Shown here piece after piece: positions 45,867 through 54,839 of a stretch of DNA of 64,000 nucleotides (the stretch's first letter is position 1; each line of letters begins with the position of its first letter). The notes under the pieces were generated by a model that worked only from the letters and a program-made list of their open reading frames with translations, had not been told where the DNA came from and ran no database searches. The position numbers were made by a program, and so were the translations under genes. Origin of the DNA: Massilia sp. TS11 (GTDB taxonomy: Bacteria; Pseudomonadota; Gammaproteobacteria; Burkholderiales; Burkholderiaceae_D); contig NZ_JAKLTS010000005.1 of the NCBI RefSeq assembly GCF_022012445.1, forward strand, positions 1 through 64,000. Direction: 5' to 3'.

Positions 45867-48032
45867 ATGCCAAACCATTCACTGCCGCGCCTGAGCGTGG
45901 TCGCCTTTGCCAGCGCGCTGCTGTGCGCCCAGGTCCAGGCCGACGAAACCAAGCCCAGCGCCGCCAAGCCGAAGGAGGAGGACAAGACCATCCAGAAGGT
46001 GGAGGTGAAAGGCACGGCCGACGCCTACGATCCGCGCCGCGACGACACCGCCTCGAAGATCGTGGTGGGACGCGAGGAGATCCTCAAATACGGTGACAGC
46101 ACCATCCTCGATGTGATGAAGCGCCTGCCCGGGGTGACCGTGGTCGGCTCCTCGGTGCGTCTGCGCGGCCTGGGCAGCTATACCCAGATTCTGGTGAACG
46201 GCGAGCGCCCGCCGGCCGGCTTCTCGCTCGATAATCTGCCGCCCGAGCAGATCGAGAAGATCGAGATCGTGCGCGCCGCCACGGCCGAATACAGCACCCA
46301 GTCGATTGCCGGCACCATCAATGTGATCCTGAAAAAATCCGTGCAGAAGGCTTCGCGCGAAGTGCGTGCCGGGTATGGCGCGGAGCCGAACAACTACAAT
46401 GTCAGCGCCGGTTTCAGCATGTCGGACAAGGTCGATACCCTGTCCTACACGCTGGGCGCGAACAGTGGCTTCAACAAGAACACCAACTTCAACCGCACCG
46501 ACGAGACGCGCGAGGATGCGACCGGCGTGCTGATGAGCCGGCGGGTGACGGACTTTAGTAACGATAATCGTTACGTTTATAACAGCGGCAATGCGCGCCT
46601 GGCCTGGCAGCTGCAGGATGGCGACAGCCTGGCGTGGCAGAACTTCTTCAATGCCGGCCATGGCCACAGCGAGAACCAGGGGCAGGAGCTGACTCTGGCC
46701 GGTCCGGTGGGCCCGTACGCGCAGCAGCAGGGGCGCTTTCGCAGCAGCTATGCGTATGGGCGCAGCGAACTCAATCCCGTGCTCAAGCTCGAGGGCAGCG
46801 CCAAGCTCGATCTGAAGCTCAGCTACGCGTATTCGAGCAATGAGAACAGCGGCTACCGCGCGGCCCAGCGCAATGGCGCCACCACGCTGGACCGCACGTC
46901 CTCGGGCGAGGGGCGCGACCACACCGTGGGCAGCACCGGCAAGTACACGCGTCCGGGCGCCGAGGATCATGCGCTGGCCGTCGGCTGGGACCTCAGCCAG
47001 GGACAGCGGCGCGACACCCAGCACCAGCTGGACCGCGTGGCCAGCACCGATGGCCTGAACTTCGATAATCTGTACGAGGCGCGCATCCGCCGCGCCGCCG
47101 TGTTCGCGCAGGACGAATGGAACGTCAGCAAAGCCTGGTCGGTGTACCTGGGCGCGCGCTGGGAGGGCATCGAGAGCACCAGCCATGGCAGCGGCTATGC
47201 GGACAGCAGCTCGCGCAGCAGCGTGTTCAGCCCCCTGTTCCAGACGCTCTACAAGATCCCCGAGCGCAAGGGCGACCAGCTGCGCCTGGCCCTGACCAAG
47301 ACCTACAAGGCGCCCAATCTGAGCAGCCTGATCCCGCGCCGCTACTACAGCGCCCTGAATTCGGCCACCGCGCCCGACTACAGCGGCAACCCGCGCCTGC
47401 AGCCGGAGCTGGCGGTCGGCGTCGACGCCGGCTACGAGCGCTATTGGGCCGAGGGCGCGCTGTTCTCGGTCAGCCTGTCGACGCGCCGCATCAGCAATTA
47501 CACCCACAATGGCATCGTGATCGACAAGGACCGCTACCTGGCGATGCCGCTCAACCTCGGTTCGGCCGAATCGCACGGGATCGAGCTGGAGCTCAAATTC
47601 CCGCTCTCGGCCCTGATGGCCGATGCGCCCAAGCTCGATCTGCGCGCGAATGTCTCGCGCAACTGGTCGCGCGTGGACAATGTGCCGGGGCCGGACAACC
47701 GGCTCGACCGCCAGACCCCGCTGTCCCTGAATCTGGGCGCCGACTACAAGCACGAGCAGCTATCGGCCGGCTTTAACTTCGCATTCCGCCAGGGCGGCAT
47801 GGTGCGCTCGAGCGACAAGGAGCGCTCCTACGACACCTATGGGCGTGACCTCGAAGTCTACGGCCTGTGGAAGTTCAGCGCCCAGGACCAGTTGCGCCTG
47901 ACGGCGCGCAATATGCTGAAGCAGGGCTACCACAACGAAAACGTGTACGAGGACGGCAGCGGCACCATGCGAGCGCGCTTCGACACCGAGCGCGGGGCCG
48001 GCTGGCGCATCAACTTCGAGCACAAGTTCTGA
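45867..48032 (+). CDS. TonB-dependent outer-membrane receptor (second of tandem pair)
   Basis: 721 residues from the ATG at 45867, chosen because it gives a normal signal peptide (PRLSVVAFASALLCAQVQA); ATG 45846 is an alternative. The plug and barrel closely parallel the preceding receptor (shared YDPRRDDTASKIV, KYGD, RLPGVTV and GPDNRLD.QTPLS stretches), and the protein ends WRINFEHKF, so the pair arose by duplication. No ribosome site precedes either start, and the terminator of the first receptor gene ends only 28 bases upstream. Confidence 0.9.
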   Translation: MPNHSLPRLSVVAFASALLCAQVQADETKPSAAKPKEEDKTIQKVEVKGTADAYDPRRDDTASKIVVGREEILKYGDSTILDVMKRLPGVTVVGSSVRLRGLGSYTQILVNGERPPAGFSLDNLPPEQIEKIEIVRAATAEYSTQSIAGTINVILKKSVQKASREVRAGYGAEPNNYNVSAGFSMSDKVDTLSYTLGANSGFNKNTNFNRTDETREDATGVLMSRRVTDFSNDNRYVYNSGNARLAWQLQDGDSLAWQNFFNAGHGHSENQGQELTLAGPVGPYAQQQGRFRSSYAYGRSELNPVLKLEGSAKLDLKLSYAYSSNENSGYRAAQRNGATTLDRTSSGEGRDHTVGSTGKYTRPGAEDHALAVGWDLSQGQRRDTQHQLDRVASTDGLNFDNLYEARIRRAAVFAQDEWNVSKAWSVYLGARWEGIESTSHGSGYADSSSRSSVFSPLFQTLYKIPERKGDQLRLALTKTYKAPNLSSLIPRRYYSALNSATAPDYSGNPRLQPELAVGVDAGYERYWAEGALFSVSLSTRRISNYTHNGIVIDKDRYLAMPLNLGSAESHGIELELKFPLSALMADAPKLDLRANVSRNWSRVDNVPGPDNRLDRQTPLSLNLGADYKHEQLSAGFNFAFRQGGMVRSSDKERSYDTYGRDLEVYGLWKFSAQDQLRLTARNMLKQGYHNENVYEDGSGTMRARFDTERGAGWRINFEHKF

Positions 48033-48088
48033 GGCCGGACGGCGGCGAGGATTGTGCTGATGGGCTTGCTTGATTTACCATCGTACGT

Positions 48089-48544
48089 ATGAGTGCCATC
48101 GTCGAGAACCTGGCCGTCGACCCGGCGGCCTTTCAGCAGGCCGTGACCGAGGTCCGGGAGCTGCAGAAGACCGTGACCGTCCTGCGCGGCGAACTGGAAG
48201 CCATGCAGGCCGAACGCGCGCGCGCCGTGCAGGAGGCGGCGGCAGCGGCCCACAATGAGCTGGGCATGATGCGCGAGACCGTCAACGCCCTGCGCGACAC
48301 GCTCGAAGCCGAGCGCGCCGACCGCGAGGCCCAGGTCAAGCAGGCGATCGCCGGCGCGAACAGCGAAATTCTGCAGCTGCGCGAGACGGTCGCCGTGCTG
48401 CGCAACGAATTGGAGCAACTGGCGGCCAGCAAGGGCGAGGCCCTGCAGCAGGCCGCGGTCCAGCACCGGGACGAACTGGTGCAACTGCACGAGACGATCC
48501 GCGCGCTGCGCCAGGAACTTGAGGAGCGCAATGGAAAAGCCTAA
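48089..48544 (+). CDS. Coiled-coil protein built of 36-residue repeats
   Basis: 151 residues, almost wholly heptad coiled coil. Residues 20-151 are 3.7 copies of a 36-residue unit (20-55, 56-91, 92-127, partial 128-151), each with a core close to LRETVxxLRxELE. There is no signal peptide or membrane segment. Its end overlaps the start of the adenylate cyclase gene by 14 bases, so the two are translationally coupled and the coiled coil may scaffold the cyclase. I know no named family. Confidence 0.8.
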   Translation: MSAIVENLAVDPAAFQQAVTEVRELQKTVTVLRGELEAMQAERARAVQEAAAAAHNELGMMRETVNALRDTLEAERADREAQVKQAIAGANSEILQLRETVAVLRNELEQLAASKGEALQQAAVQHRDELVQLHETIRALRQELEERNGKA

Positions 48545-50798
48545 GGCGGAGAGCGCGGCCCAGCACCGGCGCCTGCGCGAAGTCGAAATGCTGCTCGAGG
48601 TGTCGCGTCGGATGGCGGCCTATGACACGCTCGACGAAATCCTGAATGCCCTGGTCGAGGTGACGACCGAGGAACTGGGGGCCGAGCGCGGCTCGCTGTT
48701 CCTGAATGACCCGGAGACGAATGAGCTGTTCTCGCGGGTGGCGCAGGGCAATGCGCAGCGCGAAATCCGCTTCCTCAATCACACCGGCGTGGCCGGGCAT
48801 GTGTTCTCGACCGGCGAGCCGCTGCTGATCGAGGATGCGTATGCCGATGAACGCTTCAACCGGGCGATCGACGAGCAGACCGGTTTCGTCACGAAGAACA
48901 TCCTGTGCGTGCCGATCCGCACCTCGAAGGGCGAGATCATCGGCGTGGCCCAGACGCTGAATAAAAAGCGTGGCAAATTCACGCGCCGCGATCTGAGCCT
49001 GCTGGAGGCGCTCACCACCCAGGGCGTGCTGGCCCTGCAAAGCGCGCGCTTCATCGAACGGATGAAGAAGGTGCGGCGCCAGGAGATGGAATTCATCGAT
49101 GTGGTGTCCGAGGTCACGGCCGACATTAAGCTCGGCTCCCTGCTGCAGCGGGTGATGGGCGAGGCCACCCGCCTGCTGAACGCCGAGCGCTCGACCCTGT
49201 TCCTCAATGACGAAAAGACCGGAGAGCTGTACACGGAAGTCGGGCAGGGCCTGAACTCGATGCAGATCCGGCTGCCGAATACGGCCGGCATCGCCGGCGC
49301 CGTATTCAGTTCGTCGAAGACCATCAACATCCCTTACGCCTACGCCGACCTGCGCTTCAATCCGAGCTTCGACAAGAAGACCGGCTTTTTCACGCGCTCG
49401 ATCCTGTGCGTCCCGATCATCAACAAGAACGGCAAGACGATCGGCGTGACCCAGGTGCTGAACAAGCGCGGCGGGCCGTTCACGGCCGAAGACGAATCGC
49501 GCCTGCGCGCGTTCACCGCGCAGATCTCGATTGCGCTGGAAAACGCCAAGCTGTTTGCCGACGTCCAGCAGATCAAAAACTACAACGAGGCGATGCTCGA
49601 ATCGATGTCGAACGGGGTGCTGACCCTGGACGACAACAACAAGATCGTCACTTGTAATGCGGCCGGCCTGCGCATCTTCCGCAGCGGCGTGGCCCAGATC
49701 GTCGGCAAGACGGCGGCCGAATTCTTCACCGGCCCGAACGCCTGGGTACTGGAGCGCCTGCACCAGGTGGAGGAGGGCGCCCTGGGCGACCATGTGATGG
49801 ACGCGGAGCTGATCGTGGCCGAGGAAAAGGTCTCGGTCAATCTGTCGCTGCAGCCGCTGCTGTCGGTCGAGAAGAAGCGCATCGGCTGGATGCTGATGAT
49901 CGAGGATATCTCGAACGAGAAGCGGCTGCGCTCGACCATGTCGCGCTATATGGACCCGGGCATCGCCGACCAGATGCTGGCCAACGGGGCCGAGAGCCTG
50001 GGCGGCAAGAACGTGCTGGCGACCGTGCTGTTCTCGGACATCCGCTCGTTCACCACGATTACCGAGGCGCTCGGCGCGCAGGGTACGGTGGCGCTGCTGA
50101 ACGAGTACTTCACGCTGATGGTCGACTGCATCCAGCGCGAGGAGGGCATGCTCGATAAATTCATCGGCGACGCCATCATGGCCGCTTTCGGCATCCCCGT
50201 CTCGCACGAGGACGACGCCGACCGCGCCGTGCGCACGGCGATTGCGATGATCCGCGAGCTGTGGCACTGGAACGAGGCGCGCGCCGGCGAGGGCAAGCTG
50301 CCGGTCGATATCGGCATCGGCCTGAACTCCGACAATGTGGTGTCGGGGAATATCGGCTCGAAAAAGCGCATGGACTACACGATCATCGGCGATGGCGTGA
50401 ACCTGGCGGCGCGGCTGGAATCGGCCTGCAAGCAGTACGGCGCGCATATCCTGATTTCGGAATTCACCTACCGCGCGCTGCGCGGCACCTACCGCGTGCG
50501 CGAGCTCGATCACGTGATCGTCAAGGGCAAGACCAAGCCGGTCGCGATCTATGAGGTGATGGACTTCCACACCGACAGCAGCTATCCGAACCTGATCGAC
50601 GCCATGGGCGCCTTCCGCAATGCGCTGGCCAAGTACCGGGCGCGCGAATTCGGCGCGGCGCGCAAGCTGTTCGACGAAGTGCTGGCCCTGAACCCGAAGG
50701 ACAAGGCGGCCCACATGTACGTGGAGCGCTGCGACACCCTGGCCGCCAACCCGCCGCCGGCCGACTGGGACGGCGTGTATGTGATGGAGTCGAAGTAG
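48531..50798 (+). CDS. Adenylate cyclase with two GAF domains and a PAS domain
   Basis: 755 residues. GAF-A is at about 30-180, GAF-B at about 195-345, PAS at about 350-465, the class III cyclase domain at about 480-680 and a C-terminal TPR-like helix pair at about 690-745. Metal Asp503 (FSDIRSF) and Asp547 (KFIGDAIM) are present. Lys543 and the Asp in RMDYTIIGDGVN favour ATP over GTP, and the Asn/Arg pair follows. GAF-B carries an NK..F..DE signature typical of cyclic-nucleotide-binding GAF domains; GAF-A has it with Leu instead of the final Glu. The enzyme may therefore respond to its own product. Start ATG 48531 follows GAGGAG. No membrane segment. Confidence 0.93.
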   Translation: MEKPKAESAAQHRRLREVEMLLEVSRRMAAYDTLDEILNALVEVTTEELGAERGSLFLNDPETNELFSRVAQGNAQREIRFLNHTGVAGHVFSTGEPLLIEDAYADERFNRAIDEQTGFVTKNILCVPIRTSKGEIIGVAQTLNKKRGKFTRRDLSLLEALTTQGVLALQSARFIERMKKVRRQEMEFIDVVSEVTADIKLGSLLQRVMGEATRLLNAERSTLFLNDEKTGELYTEVGQGLNSMQIRLPNTAGIAGAVFSSSKTINIPYAYADLRFNPSFDKKTGFFTRSILCVPIINKNGKTIGVTQVLNKRGGPFTAEDESRLRAFTAQISIALENAKLFADVQQIKNYNEAMLESMSNGVLTLDDNNKIVTCNAAGLRIFRSGVAQIVGKTAAEFFTGPNAWVLERLHQVEEGALGDHVMDAELIVAEEKVSVNLSLQPLLSVEKKRIGWMLMIEDISNEKRLRSTMSRYMDPGIADQMLANGAESLGGKNVLATVLFSDIRSFTTITEALGAQGTVALLNEYFTLMVDCIQREEGMLDKFIGDAIMAAFGIPVSHEDDADRAVRTAIAMIRELWHWNEARAGEGKLPVDIGIGLNSDNVVSGNIGSKKRMDYTIIGDGVNLAARLESACKQYGAHILISEFTYRALRGTYRVRELDHVIVKGKTKPVAIYEVMDFHTDSSYPNLIDAMGAFRNALAKYRAREFGAARKLFDEVLALNPKDKAAHMYVERCDTLAANPPPADWDGVYVMESK

Positions 50799-50802
50799 AC
50801 GC

Positions 50803-51594
50803 TCAGCGCGGGCGCAGGCTGGCCGTCAGCAGCTCGGCCGGGTAGTAGCGCTTGTAGCTGTCCCAGACGGCGCTGCTGGCGGCCGCCTCGCTCAGGCTTT
50901 TCATCAGCTCCTGGCGGTCCGATTCATTCAGGCGGTTGGACAGATAGATCCCTGATTCGATCCAGGCCAGTTCCGGCACCGGGTCCACGCGCAGGCGCTG
51001 CAGCAGGTCGGCCACACGGCTGTCTTCCTGGATGGCGCCGGCCAGCACGGTCGGCGTCATGATGGTGGCGTCGGCGAAACCGGCCTTCAGCAGGCGCGCC
51101 ACCGCGATCGGGTCGACTTCCAGATACACGCGCCCGGCCGCCTTGTAGGCTTCGATGAACTGCTGGTAGGTGGGGCCGTAATCGAAGCCGCGCACGATGG
51201 CCAGGCGCAGATTCGCCTCCTTGAGCTGGGCCAGCGAGTGTATGACCGGCAGCTTGGGATCGATCGAGATGATGGTGGCGCGCGCCTGCACCAGCGGAAT
51301 GAAGGTCCCGGACGGGTCGCGTTTGGGGGTGCGCGGCGCCGGGAACAGCAGATCGGCGCGGCCGGCTTCAAACAGGGCTTCGAGGCGGGCGCGCGGCACC
51401 GGCTGGTAGACGAAGCGGCAGCCGGTGCGGCTGCTGACGCCGGCCAGAATATCGGGATAGATGCCACTGACCTGGGCGCCGTGCACGATCACCGACATGC
51501 CGGTGGAGGCGACGGGCACCTGAATCGGACGCGAACACTCCGCATGGGCGGCGGCGGCACACAGCGACAGCACGAGGGGGCGCAGGATCTTCAT
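50803..51594 (-). CDS. Periplasmic solute-binding-like protein, distal copy
   Basis: 263 residues with a signal peptide (about 1-18, ending AHA) and a solute-binding fold starting CSRPIQVPV. It contains SGIYPDIL, LFEAGRADLLF and an RYYPAELLTASLRPR end. It is a clear paralogue of the protein encoded upstream (51637-52434). No transport permease of ABC type is linked. Ligand unknown. Confidence 0.82.
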   Translation of the reverse strand: MKILRPLVLSLCAAAAHAECSRPIQVPVASTGMSVIVHGAQVSGIYPDILAGVSSRTGCRFVYQPVPRARLEALFEAGRADLLFPAPRTPKRDPSGTFIPLVQARATIISIDPKLPVIHSLAQLKEANLRLAIVRGFDYGPTYQQFIEAYKAAGRVYLEVDPIAVARLLKAGFADATIMTPTVLAGAIQEDSRVADLLQRLRVDPVPELAWIESGIYLSNRLNESDRQELMKSLSEAAASSAVWDSYKRYYPAELLTASLRPR

Positions 51595-51636
51595 GCGCCT
51601 GATTGTCGTTCAAACCGGTGTAATTTCCAAGCACTG

Positions 51637-52434
51637 TTAACGCAGGGGGCGCACGCTTTCGGTCACGATCTCGGCCGGGTAGTAGCGCCGGTAGTTGTCC
51701 CAGACCGAGGAGGTGCGCGCCAGCGCGGCCAGCGCCTGTTCGAGCGTGCGGCGGTCGGCGTCGCTGAGCGTGGTGCGCGACAGGTAGACGCCGTTGTCGG
51801 TCCACGGCAGTTCGGCCAGAGCGTGCAGGCGCAGGCGGCCCTGCAGGGCCGAGATGCGCGGCTCGTTCTGGACCGAGCTGGCAATCGCCACCGGCGGCAT
51901 GATGATGCCGTCGACGTAGCCGGACTGGATCAGGCGGGCGGCGCTGACGATGTCGTCGACCGGTTCGGTGCGGCCGGCACGCTGCATGTCGCGGATGAAG
52001 GCCTGGAAGGCGTCGCCGAAATCGAAGCCGCGCATCACGGCCAGGCGCAGGCTGGTGGCGTCGCGCAGCTGGGCCAGCGAGGTCACGGGCGGATGCCTGG
52101 GGTCAACGGTGACCAGCATCGGGCGCAGCTGCATCATGGGCACGAAGCTGCCGTAGCGGTCGCGCTGCGGGGTGCGCAGGGCGGGCGCCAGCAGATCGGC
52201 CTTGCCGGTCTCGAACAGGGCCTGCTGCTGGGCGCGCGAGACGCCGCGAAAGCGGAACTGGCAGCCGCTGCGCACCGAAATCGTGCGCAGGATATCGGGG
52301 TAGATGCCGCTGATGTCGGCCCCCTGCACATTGACGGTCTGGCCGAGGGCGGCCAGCGGCACGTCGATCGGCCGGCTGCAGCCGGCGTGGACCGCGAGCG
52401 GCAGCAGCAGGGTGGCCAGCAGCAGGCTTTTCAT
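51637..52434 (-). CDS. Periplasmic solute-binding-like protein, proximal copy
   Basis: 265 residues with a signal peptide (about 1-17, ending VHA). It shares CSRPIDVPL, SGIYPDIL, LFETGKADLL and YYPAEIVTESVRP with the next gene downstream, from which it differs by tandem duplication. Its start overlaps the stop of the MFS gene (ATGA at 52434-52431), so it is translationally coupled to an efflux-type transporter rather than an importer. Confidence 0.82.
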   Translation of the reverse strand: MKSLLLATLLLPLAVHAGCSRPIDVPLAALGQTVNVQGADISGIYPDILRTISVRSGCQFRFRGVSRAQQQALFETGKADLLAPALRTPQRDRYGSFVPMMQLRPMLVTVDPRHPPVTSLAQLRDATSLRLAVMRGFDFGDAFQAFIRDMQRAGRTEPVDDIVSAARLIQSGYVDGIIMPPVAIASSVQNEPRISALQGRLRLHALAELPWTDNGVYLSRTTLSDADRRTLEQALAALARTSSVWDNYRRYYPAEIVTESVRPLR

Positions 52435-53678
52435 TCGCTCGGCGCGGGCGCGCGCAGGCTCATATGGTGGTTGCGGAAGAAGCGCCAGGCCGCCAGCACG
52501 CTGACCGCCTGCAGGGCGGCGCAGGTGAAGAAGGTGGCGCCGACGCGCCAGTCGGCCGGCGGCAGGTGGCTGACCATGGCCAGGATCTGGTTGCCGGCCA
52601 GCGGCGTGATGATGATGGCCAGGCTGGAGATCGACTGCAGGGAGCCCATGAGCTCACCCTGCTGGCTGGGCGGCGTCGATTTCGAGACGATGCTTTGCAG
52701 GGCGGGGCCGGCGGCGAAGGCCAGCAGATTGCACAGAATGAGCACATACATCTGCCAGCCGTGCGTGGCCAGGCCATACAGCAGGAAGGTGATGGCGCCC
52801 GAGCTCAGGCCGAGCAGGGCCAGGCGGACTTCGCCGAAGCGGCGGATCAGCATGGCCAGCAGGCCGGCCTGCACCACGGCGGCCGAGACGCCGACGCAGA
52901 ACAGGGCGATGCCGTTGTCGGTCGGGGTCCAGTCGAAGCGGATGGTGGTGTACAGCACCCAGGTCGACTGCAGCATGATCTGGGCGAAGGTGGTCAGCAC
53001 GAACACGATCAACAGGCCGCGGATGTCCTCGCGCTTGAGCAGGCGCTGAAGCGCGGCAAACGGGTTGATCTGGGCCCAGTTGAGCGGCTTGCGCGCGCCC
53101 GGGGCGAGCGACTCGGGCACCATCAGGTAGCCGTAGATCAGGTTCAGGGTCGACAGGCCGGCCGCGACGTAGAAGGGCAGGTGCAGGTCGACCCCGCCGA
53201 GCAGGCCGCCCAGCATGGGGCCGCAGATGAAGCCCATGCCGAAGGCGGCGCCGATCTTGCCGAAGCTTTTGGCGCGCGTGTCCGGCGTCGAGATGTCGGA
53301 GGCGTAGGCCGAGGCGACCGACATGCTGGCCGAGGACATGCCGCCGATGACGCGGCCGAGGAACAGGCAGGCCAGATTCGGCGCCCAGGCCGTGGCCAGG
53401 AAATTGAGCGCCATGCCGGCCATCGAATACATCATCACCGGGCGGCGGCCGACGCGGTCGCTGATCGCGCCCAGCATCGGCATGCAGAGGAATTGCATCA
53501 GGCCGAAGGTGGCGGCGAGCACGCCGTACCACTGGGCCTGGGCGTCGCGGCCGGCGACGAATTCGCCGACCAGCACCGGCAGCACCGGCACGATCAGGCC
53601 GATGCCGAGCATGTCGATGAACACGCAAACGAGGATGAAATTGAGGTTGCCTTTGGGGGTGGCGGGCGCTTGGGTCAT
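52431..53678 (-). CDS. MFS transporter, TCR/Tet-like
   Basis: 415 residues, 12 predicted membrane helices. Motif A GAISDRVGRRPVMM lies between helices 2 and 3, and the GLIVPVLPVLV start is typical of the tetracycline-exporter (TCR/Tet) branch. It probably exports a drug or metabolite with proton antiport. It is the first gene of a unit with the two solute-binding-like proteins. Confidence 0.9.
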   Translation of the reverse strand: MTQAPATPKGNLNFILVCVFIDMLGIGLIVPVLPVLVGEFVAGRDAQAQWYGVLAATFGLMQFLCMPMLGAISDRVGRRPVMMYSMAGMALNFLATAWAPNLACLFLGRVIGGMSSASMSVASAYASDISTPDTRAKSFGKIGAAFGMGFICGPMLGGLLGGVDLHLPFYVAAGLSTLNLIYGYLMVPESLAPGARKPLNWAQINPFAALQRLLKREDIRGLLIVFVLTTFAQIMLQSTWVLYTTIRFDWTPTDNGIALFCVGVSAAVVQAGLLAMLIRRFGEVRLALLGLSSGAITFLLYGLATHGWQMYVLILCNLLAFAAGPALQSIVSKSTPPSQQGELMGSLQSISSLAIIITPLAGNQILAMVSHLPPADWRVGATFFTCAALQAVSVLAAWRFFRNHHMSLRAPAPSE

Positions 53679-53717
53679 GACAGCTCGCGGTACGAAAAGG
53701 GGCAGTGTAACGAAGTT

Positions 53718-54761
53718 TCAGCGGCCTAGCCACTCGTCGGCGAACTCGGCGCGAAATGCGTTCAGGCGGGCCAGGCGGCGCAGGCCCTCGGCGCGCCCGG
53801 CGGCGGTCTGCATCAGGTCCGGCAGCGTGGCCAGCTTGACGCTGATGTGGTCGAGCGCGTACTGGCGGTCGTCGAGCGGGCGGGCATGGGCGAGCGGGTC
53901 GTCCGGGTGGGCCATGGCCCGGCGCAGCGTGCCGGACACGTACCACATGCGCGCCAGGCCGACCGCGCCGAGGGCGTCGAGGCGGTCGGCGTCCTGGACG
54001 ATTTTCGCTTCGATGGTGGCGGGCGTCAGGCCGGCCGAGAAGCTGTGGCAGGCAATCGCATGGGCGACGGCGTCCAGCTTCTCGGGCGGGAAGCCGAGGG
54101 TCTGCAGCGCGTCCACGGCCAGCGCGGCCGAACGCTGCGAGGCCAGGTGGCGCTGCGGGTCGTCCTTGGGCAGGTTGACCAGGTCGTGCAGGTAGCAGGC
54201 GGCCAGCACCACCAGGCGGTCGGCCTCGGGATGGTGGTTCAGCAGCGCGCCGGCATTGCGCCAGACGCGGCGCAGGTGGCTCAGGTCATGGGCGCCGTCG
54301 TCGTCGGCGTGGGCGGCGGCCAGGGCGGCCAGGCGCGGCTCCCACTCGGTGTCGGGGCGGCGCGCGCGCTGGGACAGGGCGTCGGCCTCCTGGTTGCGGT
54401 GGCGCGGCACCCAGCGCAGCGTGGCCGGCTGCAGCTGCGCGAGCAGGGCGCGCGCCTGCTTGCGGTAGTCGTGCAGCACTGCGGCGGCAGCGCCATCGCT
54501 GCCGTTGACATCATCGATCACCACCTTGCTGTCGCCCTCGACCAGCAGATCGTGCGCGCCGTGCTCGCGCGCCGCCGTCAGCACGGCCAGCAGGGCGCGG
54601 TATTCGGCCTCGCTGCTGTCGCCGACGCCGGCCTCGCGCGAGATCTCGACGCGTTCGCCGGCGGGGCCGAGCAGCACGGCGCCAATGGTGCAGCGGCCGG
54701 GATTGGGCGTGGCCGAACCATCGAACCAGGCGCGCCAGGCGGGTGGGGCAGAAGCCTTCAT
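53718..54761 (-). CDS. RNase H-like and HD phosphohydrolase fusion protein
   Basis: 347 residues. Residues about 8-140 are a type-1 RNase H-like domain (FDGSATPNPG, SSEAEYRAL, VEGDSKVVID, RHRNQEADALS), so the D-E-D-D catalytic set is present. Residues about 150-345 are an HD-domain hydrolase of YedJ type (DLSHLRRVWRNA, YLHDLVNLPKDD, QDADRLDALG). Each domain is usually a separate protein. Cytoplasmic. The combined role is unknown; nucleic-acid or nucleotide turnover is a reasonable guess. Confidence 0.85.
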   Translation of the reverse strand: MKASAPPAWRAWFDGSATPNPGRCTIGAVLLGPAGERVEISREAGVGDSSEAEYRALLAVLTAAREHGAHDLLVEGDSKVVIDDVNGSDGAAAAVLHDYRKQARALLAQLQPATLRWVPRHRNQEADALSQRARRPDTEWEPRLAALAAAHADDDGAHDLSHLRRVWRNAGALLNHHPEADRLVVLAACYLHDLVNLPKDDPQRHLASQRSAALAVDALQTLGFPPEKLDAVAHAIACHSFSAGLTPATIEAKIVQDADRLDALGAVGLARMWYVSGTLRRAMAHPDDPLAHARPLDDRQYALDHISVKLATLPDLMQTAAGRAEGLRRLARLNAFRAEFADEWLGR

Positions 54762-54839
54762 GAGCGGGGGCGGAAAGTGGGAAAGGCATAAGCATACCTG
54801 AGCGGGCGTTTTTTCCGCCGCCCCCGGCTAGGGGCGGGC

